Below are positions 1-8,073 of a stretch of 64,000 nucleotides of DNA, piece by piece. The stretch is from the NCBI GenBank assembly GCA_009692845.1, contig SHYK01000001.1, positions 306,400 through 370,399 of the forward strand. Reading direction: 5' to 3'. Position 1 is the stretch's first letter; the number at the start of each line of letters is the position of its first letter. This DNA comes from Chloroflexota bacterium. Lineage in GTDB: Bacteria > Chloroflexota > UBA6077 > SHYK01. Made by a program: the position numbers and the translations under genes. The notes beneath the pieces are model-generated. The model was given only the letters and a program-made list of their open reading frames with translations. It was not told the DNA's origin and ran no database searches.

Positions 1-90
1 CTGAGGGGCCGGATATCGACCCTCCCCGCTCGGGAAGAGATCGATACGGTGGTCAATGAGCAGTTGGTTGTTGAGTTCTACTCGCGCTAG
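1..90 (+). CDS. rpsD: 30S ribosomal protein S4 (C-terminal 29 residues)
   Basis: The window opens inside this gene. The frame from base 1 reads to a TAG at 88-90 and ends with NEQLVVEFYSR, the conserved C-terminus of S4, which binds 16S rRNA and starts assembly of the small subunit. It lies 38 bases upstream of rpoA, the usual S4-alpha order in many bacteria. Only the tail is visible, so nothing can be said about the zinc-binding N-terminus. Confidence 0.93.
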   Translation: MRGRISTLPAREEIDTVVNEQLVVEFYSR

Positions 91-128
91 CACGACCGTC
101 AACTCGCCGGTCAAGGAGAGACGAAGAT

Positions 129-1172
129 TTGCAGGTAGAAATTGTTCCCCGCGTGGAGACGCTCTATAGCTCCACTGAGTTAGGGAGATTCGAAGTCGAG
201 CCACTCGGAAGTGGGTTCGGCTTGACGCTTGGCAACGCGTTGCGAAGGGTGTTGCTCTCTTCTCTAACTGGAGCCGCCATTACGGCAATGCGCATAGAAG
301 ACGTGTACCACGAGTTCTCTGCGGTACCTGGTGTACGGGAAGATACGACCGAGCTGATTCTGAATCTCAAACAAGTACGGCTAAAGTCCTACACCGATCA
401 GCCGGTAAACGTGCGTCTGGAAGGGACCGGACCGGGCGTTCTGACGGCTGGTGACATTCAGGTGCCTCCGGAGATTGAGATCGTGAATCCGGAGCTGCCG
501 ATCGCCACCTTGGATAGCCGCGAGGCGCGACTCAGTATGCTCCTCACGGTGGAGATGGGGACAGGCTATCTGACGGCTGAAGGTCGTGAGTCTCCCGCTA
601 TCGGAGTGATTCCGATTGACGCCGTTTTTACACCGATCCGACGAGTGAACTTCCAGGTCGAAAAAACACGAGTTGGTGAAAGAACGGACTACGACAAGCT
701 CCTGTTGGAGATCCAGACCGATGGCACCATTGGTCCAAAAGAAGCACTCAGCAAGGGAGCCCAGATCCTCGTGGCGCATCTGCAGTTCCTGATGGAGATG
801 GACCAGACGGTGCCCGAGGTGGAGAAGCCGTCCATTGGCTCGGGGCCAATCCCGTCCAAGCTACAGCAAATGCTTATTGAAGTGCTCGACCTTTCGTCTC
901 GCACGTACAACTGCTTGAAGCGCTCTCAAATCACGACGGTGGGGCAGGTTCTCCAGATGAGTGAAGAAGAGCTTCTCGGCCTGAGGAATTTTGGTCAGAA
1001 GTCCCTCACTGAGCTTCAGGAGAAGCTGGTTGCTCACGGAATCATCCAGGCAGGGGACACCAACGACGCTGAAAGTAGTAGTTATCAGGTCATGGGCGAG
1101 GAAAGTGAAGACGGATTACCAGGAGACGGGGATAGTGAGCTCGCCCTGGTTGAAGACGACTCTGGAAAGTAG
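129..1172 (+). CDS. rpoA: DNA-directed RNA polymerase subunit alpha
   Basis: Alpha subunit, 347 aa; dimerises to scaffold RNA polymerase and contacts UP elements and activators. The N-terminal domain shows GFGLTLGNALRR near residue 30, the dimerisation and assembly region. The C-terminal domain (about 250-320) contains LRNFGQKSLTEL, the helix-hairpin-helix DNA-binding part. The start is a TTG at 129, preceded by GGAGAG with normal spacing; no ATG or GTG fits better. The last 25 residues are an acidic tail longer than in E. coli. It is in operon order between rpsD and rplQ. Confidence 0.97.
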   Translation: MQVEIVPRVETLYSSTELGRFEVEPLGSGFGLTLGNALRRVLLSSLTGAAITAMRIEDVYHEFSAVPGVREDTTELILNLKQVRLKSYTDQPVNVRLEGTGPGVLTAGDIQVPPEIEIVNPELPIATLDSREARLSMLLTVEMGTGYLTAEGRESPAIGVIPIDAVFTPIRRVNFQVEKTRVGERTDYDKLLLEIQTDGTIGPKEALSKGAQILVAHLQFLMEMDQTVPEVEKPSIGSGPIPSKLQQMLIEVLDLSSRTYNCLKRSQITTVGQVLQMSEEELLGLRNFGQKSLTELQEKLVAHGIIQAGDTNDAESSSYQVMGEESEDGLPGDGDSELALVEDDSGK

Positions 1173-1181
1173 GGAAGACTT

Positions 1182-1535
1182 ATGCGCCATCGCGTAGGAA
1201 ACCGAAAGCTGGGCCGTGCTACGGCGCCCCGTCTCGCTCTGTTGCGAAACCAGGCAACCGACTTGTTCCGCTATGAGCGGATCCGGACCACGGAACCAAA
1301 AGCCAAGGAGCTGAGGCACCTGGCGGAGCATCTGATCACCCTGGCGAAGCGGGGCGACCTCCATGCCAGGCGACAGATCATTGCGAAGCTGTATGACGTG
1401 CGGGTCGCGAATAAGCTGGTTGACGAGCTGGGCCCCCGGTTTGCGGACCGAGCAGGCGGCTATGTGCGGCTCGTGCATCTGGGTCCGCGGCGAGGTGACA
1501 GCGCACCGATGGCTCAGATCGAGCTCGTTTTTTGA
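1182..1535 (+). CDS. rplQ: 50S ribosomal protein L17
   Basis: L17, 117 aa, near the exit tunnel of the large subunit. The N-terminus [12 protein letters not shown] is diagnostic, and [16 protein letters not shown] follows. The length matches the bacterial family (about 116-130 aa). The ATG at 1182 has AGGGAAG upstream and lies 9 bases after rpoA, so the two are almost certainly cotranscribed. Nothing is odd about the gene. Confidence 0.97.
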   Translation: MRHRVGNRKLGRATAPRLALLRNQATDLFRYERIRTTEPKAKELRHLAEHLITLAKRGDLHARRQIIAKLYDVRVANKLVDELGPRFADRAGGYVRLVHLGPRRGDSAPMAQIELVF

Positions 1536-1559
1536 TTTCGACGCGCTGGCGTAGCGAGC

Positions 1560-2315
1560 ATGGACCGCGTGATTCGTTTGGATCTGGAGTACGAGGGAAC
1601 GGATTTTCGGGGATTTGCTCCTCAGCCGGGATTGCGGACAGTTGGTGGCGAGTTGACCCGCGCACTCAATCAGGTGCTGAGTGACGAGATTCGGATCATC
1701 CCGGCGGCTCGGACCGATGCTGGCGTGCATGCGCGAGGACAGGTCGTTAGTTTCTCAACGGCGACCCACCTTCCGTCGGTGGAGCTACGCCACGCGCTCA
1801 ATGCGGTCACCGGCCCGGACCTCTGGATACGAACTGCAGACGATGCGGAGAGTGGATTTGATGCTCGGCGAGATGCTCGATCTCGGCAATACGAATATTG
1901 TGTCTGGAACGCGGCCGACGCGAATATCTGGCACCGACGGTGGGCCGCGCATGTGCCGGACCCACTCGATCTCGATGCGATGCAGAGGGCGTGCCAGTCC
2001 CTGGAAGGGCAGCACGACTTCGGAGCCTTCTATACTCACCAGACTCAGGATGAGCCTGGCAAAAGAACGGTCCGCAGAGTGCTGAGTATCGAATGGCAGC
2101 GGGATTCTTTGGTTCCCGAGTTGCTTCGATTTCAGATTGAAGCGGATGGGTTTCTTAGGCACATGGTGCGAGCAATTGTGGGTTCGGCTCTGCTGGTCGG
2201 CCTGGGGAAGCGGCCGGCGGATGGCGTCCGCCGGATGCTTGATTCACGCGATCGTGCGTTGGCGGGGCCGACGGCACCGGCCGCTGGACTGACTCTGATG
2301 GGAATTTCGTACTAA
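1560..2315 (+). CDS. truA: tRNA pseudouridine(38-40) synthase TruA
   Basis: Converts uridines 38-40 of the tRNA anticodon arm to pseudouridine. The 251 aa length is typical. The catalytic aspartate sits in RTDAGVHA (D53), and the C-terminal part has the family motif GFLRHMVRAIVG. It lies 24 bases after rplQ and just ahead of rplM, a ribosomal-operon context known from Firmicutes and Chloroflexi. The start ATG at 1560 has only a weak GCGAG element upstream, so translation may be coupled to rplQ. Confidence 0.96.
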   Translation: MDRVIRLDLEYEGTDFRGFAPQPGLRTVGGELTRALNQVLSDEIRIIPAARTDAGVHARGQVVSFSTATHLPSVELRHALNAVTGPDLWIRTADDAESGFDARRDARSRQYEYCVWNAADANIWHRRWAAHVPDPLDLDAMQRACQSLEGQHDFGAFYTHQTQDEPGKRTVRRVLSIEWQRDSLVPELLRFQIEADGFLRHMVRAIVGSALLVGLGKRPADGVRRMLDSRDRALAGPTAPAAGLTLMGISY

Positions 2316-2337
2316 AGGTGCGGTGAGGCAACGACTG

Positions 2338-2769
2338 ATGCAGAAGACCTATAGCCCAAAACTGGCGGACATCAAGCGGGCGTGGCACGTGATCGACGCT
2401 AGCGATCGCCCCCTCGGCCGCCTAGCGAGCGAGATCGCGATTCTGCTTCGTGGAAAGCACAAGCCGATGTTTGTCCCCTATCTCGACGTGGGGGACAACG
2501 TCATTGTGGTAAACGCGGAAAAGGTCGGGATTACCGGCAAGAGCAAGCCTGATGCAAAGATGTACTATCACCACTCGCGGTATCCGGGTGGCCTTCACTC
2601 GGAGAGTCTCCGCCACCTGATGGGCCGCTACCCCGACCGGGTAATCCAGCAATCCGTGCGAGGGATGCTCCCCAAGAATTCGCTGGGGCGGGCGATAATC
2701 CGAAAGCTGCACATCTACACTGGACCTAACCACCCGCATGCGAGCCAATTGAGGGGGACTGAAGAGTGA
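2338..2769 (+). CDS. rplM: 50S ribosomal protein L13
   Basis: L13, 143 aa from the chosen start; an early-assembly protein of the large subunit. Visible family signatures are WHVIDASDRPLGRLAS near the N-terminus and the RYPGGLHSE to VRGMLPKNSLGR stretch in the second half. The open frame reaches back to a GTG at 2323, but GGTGAGG at 2322-2328 is well placed for the ATG at 2338 and the family starts with MQKTY-like sequence. The stop overlaps the rpsI start by four bases (GTGA), the usual coupled L13-S9 pair. Confidence 0.96.
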   Translation: MQKTYSPKLADIKRAWHVIDASDRPLGRLASEIAILLRGKHKPMFVPYLDVGDNVIVVNAEKVGITGKSKPDAKMYYHHSRYPGGLHSESLRHLMGRYPDRVIQQSVRGMLPKNSLGRAIIRKLHIYTGPNHPHASQLRGTEE

Positions 2770-3176
2770 TTCGGAATCCGCGCGCTCCCCGCGTTGGAGT
2801 TTCGGCTGTAGGCGGCCGCAAGACGGCCGCAGCGCGAGTCCTCTTGCAGCCCGGAACGGGCACTATTCTCATCGACGGGATCCCGATGGAAGAGCGCTTC
2901 ACACGGCTCTTGTGGCAGGCGACGATCACCCTACCGTTGCGGGTGACGAACACAAACCGGGCCTACAATGTGCTCGCGAAGGTTTCCGGCGGCGGCACCA
3001 GTGGGCAGGCCGGAGCCATCGCCCATGGTATTGCCCGAGCGCTGGTTAAGCTCGATGAGACCCACCGCCCAGCGCTCCGCCAGGCAGCGCTCCTGACTCG
3101 TGATTCCCGAGTCAAGGAGCGCAAGAAGCCCGGGCTCAAGCGGGCTCGGAAGGCGCCTCAGTACACCAAGCGCTAG
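2766..3176 (+). CDS. rpsI: 30S ribosomal protein S9
   Basis: S9, 136 aa; its basic C-terminal tail reaches the ribosomal P site. The signatures VGGRKTAAARVLLQPG and SGGGTSGQAGAIAHGIARAL are both present, and the tail ends in a KR-rich stretch, QYTKR. The GTG start overlaps the rplM stop. This is the last gene of the ribosomal cluster; bases 3177-3359 after it hold no gene, no clear terminator hairpin with a U-tract and no tRNA that I can see. Confidence 0.97.
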   Translation: MIRNPRAPRVGVSAVGGRKTAAARVLLQPGTGTILIDGIPMEERFTRLLWQATITLPLRVTNTNRAYNVLAKVSGGGTSGQAGAIAHGIARALVKLDETHRPALRQAALLTRDSRVKERKKPGLKRARKAPQYTKR

Positions 3177-3359
3177 CCTAGAATGACGGTGGGGCCGGGC
3201 GCGGTGCATAGCCGCGGTTGAGCCCGCCTGCGTGGGTTCGGCTCGCCCAGGCATCCACGGCCCAGCCCAAACTGTAAGTGACCGGCGAGATGAGAAAGCC
3301 CGCGGGCAGCCCCCCCCGCGCAGCTACGGAAGGTCCGCTGGTTGGGTCCGGCCTAGTTA

Positions 3360-4397
3360 TCACCTTGGGGGGTGTTGGCGGACCTGTTCGACCATTTGCG
3401 TGATGGCTCCGACTGCAGCCAGGGGCTGTTCGTACTCGATATTGTGGCCGCTGTTGTCAGCGAACAGCCCCTGGCTGTTGGAAGACAACTGCAAGAATCC
3501 GGTCTGGTGCGTCTGCCACTCTGGATCTGGCTCTGCTGTAAGGCCCCTGGTCAATACGATCAAGGGCATGGCGCCCAGACTCTCCACAGCACCAGCCTGC
3601 ACCAGGCCCTGATGCAGCCCCTGGCCTTCGGCGATCCATGTCTGGATGAACCGTGGTGTGATGTTGAGCGAAGCGCAGGCGCCGCTGCCGCCCGCCGCGG
3701 CAGCGGCGCCTTCAGACGGAGCGGCCCTACCAGCGCACGCACAAATCCAACTCAAGCCGGCAGCTCCAGCATCCAGGTAGCCGCAGCCTCTAGTCCGGTT
3801 GCTGCCGGCGCCTCCGAGTTGGTCACAGAGGCTGGGTCGGACCCTTCGGCGTGCACCGGGATCATCGATTCGATCAGCACAACCCCGGCGACCTCCGCCG
3901 GGTACTCGTGCGCGAAAACGAGCACAGGGGCACCGCCCGCGGAATGCCCGACCAGCACGTATGGACCCGGAACATTTCCATTGTGGAGCAGAATGCGCAG
4001 CTCTCCGACAAAGCACTCGGCAGTTCGTGGGAGCGGACCGGGCTCGCTATACCCCATTCCGGCGCGGTCGTACGTGCAGACGCGTGTGGTCTTGGCCACG
4101 CCTGGCTGCACTGTGGTGCTCCAAGCCCCGGACGAGTCGCCCAGTCCCGCTTCGATCACCACCGTCGGGCTGCCGGTACCGGTCCGGTTGAGGTGGAGAC
4201 AGTGGCCGCCCACGGCGATCATCTGGCCGGGAGCGGGACTACGCTCGCGCGTCAGCCGCTTCGGACGCCGACTCATAGCCCGCGCCCACCAGCATCAGGC
4301 CCAGGAGCACAGCCAGGGCCCCGCCAAGCCAGACCAGGACGCGGCGGACCCAGCGCTTCGGGCCTGACATCCTTGGTAATTGGTCTTCACCCGTCAT
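3360..4397 (-). pseudogene. alpha/beta hydrolase, three lesions
   Basis: Remnant of a membrane-anchored alpha/beta-fold hydrolase of about 340 aa. The ATG at 4397 overlaps the upstream stop (ATGA) and begins a protein with one transmembrane helix. The frame closes at 4239, but the next frame continues the family sequence (TYDRAGMGYSEPGP, then the nucleophile elbow VGHSAGG). That frame meets a TGA at 3752-3754. Past about 3670 the original frame resumes with homologous sequence containing FLQLSSNSQ and the catalytic histidine in SGHNIEYEQP. So I see one frameshift near 4240, one in-frame stop and one frameshift near 3670-3700. Three separate lesions make a true pseudogene more likely than sequencing error. 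Confidence 0.8.
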
Positions 4398-5047
4398 GAC
4401 GCGACGCTGCCGACTCTTGCGGCGGAGGTTCGCTTTTCCCATCCTTCGGCGTTTACGCCTCTGAATAGGAGCCACAGCGGAAACGCGATTTCCGCAATCG
4501 CGATCGGAATCGCGAAATAGGCCGCGCCCGTCTGGTGGTTGGGTAGAAGCACATGCGAGAAGCTATCTCCCAGGTAACCGAGAGACGCCACGACGAAGAG
4601 GGCGCCGAGAGCCCTGGGGAAGTAACCGGACTTGAAAATCAGATAGCCTAGAATTGAGGCGTGAAGAGCCAGGAACACAATTCCTATGGTGAATCCGTAG
4701 CGGTACGCATCGAGGAACAGCATCGCCAGTGCTTGCAGTTGATTGGGCGCGAATACCGTCAGGTACCCAGCGCCGCTCAAAAGCAGCAATACGACAGAGG
4801 AATTGAGAAGATTGATTCCGTGGATCGTCGTCATAACGATCCTGGACACCGCTGCAACCAGGGATAGGGTTCTGCTTACTGGCCTGAGCAACACGTAAAG
4901 GAGCACGGAGAGCCCGACTTCACTCAACAAGATAACCAGTTCGGTGGCCATACCCATCCGAAAGAGCCCCTCGGACGTCACGATGTTGCTGGCCGTTGCT
5001 GCGGCATCCCCGGGCACGATAAGTGCGCCGGGAACGTAAAAATGCAC
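4394..5047 (-). CDS. DUF4386 family membrane protein, start codon lost or unclear
   Basis: Multi-pass membrane protein (about six helices) of the DUF4386 family, function unknown. The signature NNLL-like GINLLNSSVV and the C-terminal LGDSFSHVLLPN match the family as I know it. The only usable start is GTG at 5047, but the frame stays open to 5230 and the family's first helix is encoded upstream of that GTG (TARIAGALYLLIATLSG). No ATG, GTG or TTG exists in the added stretch, so the true start has been mutated or lies across a frameshift. It is coupled by ATGA overlap to the broken hydrolase downstream, which suggests the whole two-gene unit is decaying. Confidence 0.7.
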   Translation of the reverse strand: MHFYVPGALIVPGDAAATASNIVTSEGLFRMGMATELVILLSEVGLSVLLYVLLRPVSRTLSLVAAVSRIVMTTIHGINLLNSSVVLLLLSGAGYLTVFAPNQLQALAMLFLDAYRYGFTIGIVFLALHASILGYLIFKSGYFPRALGALFVVASLGYLGDSFSHVLLPNHQTGAAYFAIPIAIAEIAFPLWLLFRGVNAEGWEKRTSAARVGSVAS

Positions 5048-5389
5048 GAAACCGGACAGGGTAGCGATAAGCAGGTACAGGGCCCCTGCAATCCTTGCAG
5101 TCCCTGGATTGATTTTATTTCTGCTTTGGTTGTGTGCCTGCCGGGGCGCTGCTGAGGCTCGAAAACGTTTGTTGAGCCGTGCTCTGGCTCGACGATTGCC
5201 GTCACTCGTATTCCCCTCATCCGCGATTTGTCATTTTACATCTGCGTCTTCGCCCTGGAGCAGGCCAGCCAGCCCTTTAAGGGTAGGCTTCGGGCTCACT
5301 TGCCTGCCGCTCGGCGAATCGCCTCGTTTCGGAGGGTTGGACTTGGCTGCCTAAGTCCGATGCTCGCCTGAGAGGGAGTTGCTGCCCCG

Positions 5390-6337
5390 TTACGTGGCGG
5401 TGGCGAGATACAGCACGCCAGCGCTCATCCCAAGAAAAAGTGCCACCGCGATCGTGAGGCTGCGATCGCCCAAGAGCAAGTCTTCGGGGCTTTCGCCGAT
5501 TCCTCGCATCTGGACCAGGTACAGATACCTGAATACTCCGTAGAGCACGACCGGAATGGTCAGCATCATGGCGTGGTTCTTGGGCACGTTTTCGGCTGAG
5601 AAAGTGTAGAGCGAGTACGCCATGACGGCGGCCGCGGAGACCAGCACGATGAGCCGGTCGAGGAACTCGATGGTGTAGTGTTCCAAGGCGGGCCGCAGCG
5701 CTTGCGCGAGCTCGGGCATGGCGAATACTTCCGATCTGCGTTTCCCCATGGCGATCAACAGCGATCCCAGGACGGTGCAGACGTAGAGCCAGGGGGAAAC
5801 CCCGACCTGGGCGGCAATCGACCCGGCAATGACGCGAATCACGAAGCCCGCGGCAATGGCGAATAGATCGACCAGAACAATGTGTTTCCACCAGATCGAA
5901 TAAGTGGCGGTGACGGCAATATAGGCCGCGCAGGCAGCAGTGAAACCCAGCCCGAGAGCGACGGCCTGCGCCGCACCCAAAGCCACAAGGGCGATTCCGG
6001 CCCCAGCCGCCCACGGACCTGGTAATCTCCCCGACGCGAGCGGCCGGAGGCGCTTCGTGGGATGGAGGCGGTCAGCTTCGATATCCCGGAAATCATTGAA
6101 AATATAACCGGCGCTGGACAAACAGCAGAACGAAGCAAAAGCGACCAGGGCCCGGGTGAGGGAGGTCGGATCTCCCAGGTGCAGTGAGTAAATGAGCCCC
6201 AAAAACACGAGCCCATTCTTGAGCCATTGCTTGGGGCGCAACTCGCGAGCGAGAGCGAGGAGGAGTCCAAGCGCAGGCGGCTTACTTGAGGCTGTGGATG
6301 ATGCCGACGGCTTGGAACTAAGAGATGTACTCAACAA
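5390..6337 (-). CDS. UbiA-family prenyltransferase, decaprenyl-phosphate phosphoribosyltransferase-like
   Basis: Integral membrane enzyme of 315 aa with about eight helices. The aspartate-rich motif NDFRDIEADRLHPTKRLRP and the second loop KRRSEVFAMPEL match the subgroup that moves phosphoribose onto a polyprenyl phosphate (DPPR synthase of Actinobacteria, first step of decaprenyl-phospho-arabinose supply). That function is inferred from subgroup resemblance; general UbiA activity is surer. The start is TTG at 6337 with AGGGA just upstream, and a near-consensus promoter lies at 6361-6389. No partner epimerase or arabinosyltransferase genes are in the window. Confidence 0.85.
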   Translation of the reverse strand: MLSTSLSSKPSASSTASSKPPALGLLLALARELRPKQWLKNGLVFLGLIYSLHLGDPTSLTRALVAFASFCCLSSAGYIFNDFRDIEADRLHPTKRLRPLASGRLPGPWAAGAGIALVALGAAQAVALGLGFTAACAAYIAVTATYSIWWKHIVLVDLFAIAAGFVIRVIAGSIAAQVGVSPWLYVCTVLGSLLIAMGKRRSEVFAMPELAQALRPALEHYTIEFLDRLIVLVSAAAVMAYSLYTFSAENVPKNHAMMLTIPVVLYGVFRYLYLVQMRGIGESPEDLLLGDRSLTIAVALFLGMSAGVLYLATAT

Positions 6338-6360
6338 CTTCCCTGGGGATCGTCCCCCGC

Positions 6361-6389
6361 ACTATAGTTGGCGGGTCGGTCAGGGTCAA
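6361..6389 (-). promoter_or_regulatory. sigma-70-type promoter for the UbiA gene
   Basis: On the minus strand TTGACC (6389-6384) and TATAGT (6366-6361) are separated by exactly 17 bases. The predicted transcript would begin near 6354 and leave a leader of about 17 bases before the TTG start at 6337. Among the sites noted here it comes closest to the sigma-70 consensus. Confidence 0.7.
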
Positions 6390-6395
6390 TCCAGC

Positions 6396-6401
6396 TATAC
6401 T
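6396..6401 (+). promoter_or_regulatory. possible -10 box for tlyA, leaderless-type spacing
   Basis: TATACT at 6396-6401 ends only seven bases before the tlyA ATG at 6409, so transcription would start at or next to the start codon. No good -35 hexamer is present at the right distance and no Shine-Dalgarno precedes the ATG. This is a weak call. Confidence 0.35.
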
Positions 6402-6408
6402 TGGCCCG

Positions 6409-7221
6409 ATGGTGGCTAGGTCGGCACTGGTGCGACTCGACGAGCTCCTCGTTCGACAGGGCCACGCCGCGAGCCGGGAGAAAGCAAAAGCGCTCGTGCT
6501 GGCCGGATCGGTGCGGCTGCCCACCGGGCTCACCCCGAAACCCGGACTTCTGGTTCGCGACGATTTGGACATCCTGGTGTTAGCGACGCCCCGGTATGTT
6601 AGCCGGGGTGGTGAGAAGCTAAGCCACGGCCTAGACGCCTTCGAGATATCGGTTGAAGGTCGGGTCTGTGCCGATTTTGGCGCCTCGACCGGGGGCTTTT
6701 CGGATTGCCTCCTGCAGCGGGGGGCGTTGCGAATCTATGCAGTGGATGTTGGCTACGGGCAGCTCGACTGGAAGATTCGTCAGGACCCTCGGGTAGTCAC
6801 GTTGGAGCGGACGAATGCCCGTTATTTGGAATCGCTGCCAGAACCGGTGGATTTGGTGACCATTGATGCATCGTTCATTTCGGCACGCTTACTCCTGCCG
6901 GCGGCGAGGAATGTCGCCTCGGAAGTCGCGGAGATCGTCGTCCTGATCAAGCCACAATTCGAAGCGGGAAGAGAACGCGTGGGTAAGGGTGGGGTGGTCA
7001 AGGACCCGACGGTCCACCGAGCGGTTTTAGAAGATACGGGATCATGGCTGGAGAGCAATAAGTTTTCGCTGGTCGGGCTGACCGCGTCGCCACTACTGGG
7101 ACCAGCCGGGAATGTCGAGTTTCTCGCACATGTCAGAACCGACTATCTCGACCGAACCGATACGGTTCGGTTGATTGACGACGCGCTCGAAGAATCGAAA
7201 CAGCGGTTTCACTTTCAATGA
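6409..7221 (+). CDS. tlyA: TlyA family rRNA (cytidine-2'-O)-methyltransferase
   Basis: TlyA-type enzyme that 2'-O-methylates ribosomal RNA (16S and/or 23S cytidines in characterised members), 270 aa from this start. An S4 RNA-binding domain occupies about residues 8-65 (VRLDELLVRQGHAASREKA), followed by an FtsJ/Rossmann methyltransferase with DFGASTGGFSDCLL for SAM. The frame extends to 6325, but the S4 domain begins right after the ATG at 6409, so the extra 28 codons are unlikely. It overlaps nadK by four bases (ATGA), forming the tlyA-nadK-recN cluster known from several phyla. Confidence 0.92.
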   Translation: MVARSALVRLDELLVRQGHAASREKAKALVLAGSVRLPTGLTPKPGLLVRDDLDILVLATPRYVSRGGEKLSHGLDAFEISVEGRVCADFGASTGGFSDCLLQRGALRIYAVDVGYGQLDWKIRQDPRVVTLERTNARYLESLPEPVDLVTIDASFISARLLLPAARNVASEVAEIVVLIKPQFEAGRERVGKGGVVKDPTVHRAVLEDTGSWLESNKFSLVGLTASPLLGPAGNVEFLAHVRTDYLDRTDTVRLIDDALEESKQRFHFQ

Positions 7222-8066
7222 GCTTGTCCAGGGCACTCCTGGTCTACCAACCCCTGGTTGATGGGGCGCACGCGCTCGCCGATCAATGTGCCAGCATTTG
7301 CTCGGGGCAAGGCGTTGAGCCATCGGTAGTCTCGTCGTGGGACCTCGATGGGTTCGCCCCATGCGTGGGCGAAGCGCTGGCGGTCACCTTCGGCGGTGAT
7401 GGCACGATTCTCCGGGTAGCTCGATTAGTAGCCGGCTCCGACACCCGGATTGTGGGAGTTCAAATGGGACGTCTGGGATTTCTGGCAGAACTGCAGCCCG
7501 CCGAAGTCACTGCCAAGCTCGGTGGGTACCTCCAGGGGGACTATTGGTTGGACGTACGCCGCATGCTGCGGGCCGAGATCCTGCAAGGGACGTCTGCATC
7601 GGACATAGGCTCCCAGGGCAGGGATGCATCTTTCGTAGCGCTGAATGACATTGTGGTCGGCCACAGCCCATCCCTGCGGACGGTTACCGTGGAGCTAGCA
7701 ATGGGTGGGTCGTCCCTGCATCGGTTCCGTTGCGATGGGGTCATAGTGGCGACGGCAACTGGTTCCACGGCCTATTCATTCGCCTCCGGGGGGCCGGTGC
7801 TGCCTCCAAGCTCGGAGGACTTTGTGATAACTCCCATCTCGCCGCATTTGTCAACTCTGCGTTCATTCGTGATGAGCGGCGATGTGCCGATCCGTTTGTC
7901 AGTAGAGTCAGCCAACGGCGCGCAGCTCACCGTGGATGGGCAGATCGACGAGATGCTGGGCGAAGGAGACGTCGTCGAAGCCAGGTTGGACTCGGCCAAC
8001 ACGTTATTTGCGCGCCAGGGACCGCCGGCTGAGTTGTACCGTCGAGTCTTGGCCAAGCTCGGGTAA
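7218..8066 (+). CDS. nadK: NAD kinase
   Basis: Phosphorylates NAD to NADP, 282 aa. The phosphate-binding GGDGT motif is at residues 59-63, and the NE/D-type loop with DGVIVATATGSTAYSFASGG is in the second half. The start ATG overlaps the tlyA stop. recN follows after seven bases. Length and motifs are normal. Confidence 0.95.
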   Translation: MSLSRALLVYQPLVDGAHALADQCASICSGQGVEPSVVSSWDLDGFAPCVGEALAVTFGGDGTILRVARLVAGSDTRIVGVQMGRLGFLAELQPAEVTAKLGGYLQGDYWLDVRRMLRAEILQGTSASDIGSQGRDASFVALNDIVVGHSPSLRTVTVELAMGGSSLHRFRCDGVIVATATGSTAYSFASGGPVLPPSSEDFVITPISPHLSTLRSFVMSGDVPIRLSVESANGAQLTVDGQIDEMLGEGDVVEARLDSANTLFARQGPPAELYRRVLAKLG

Positions 8067-8073
8067 CTGGGCG

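Noticed and set aside
7936-8073. 46-codon N-terminal extension of recN
   Set aside because: Inside nadK in another frame; not similar to RecN N-termini.
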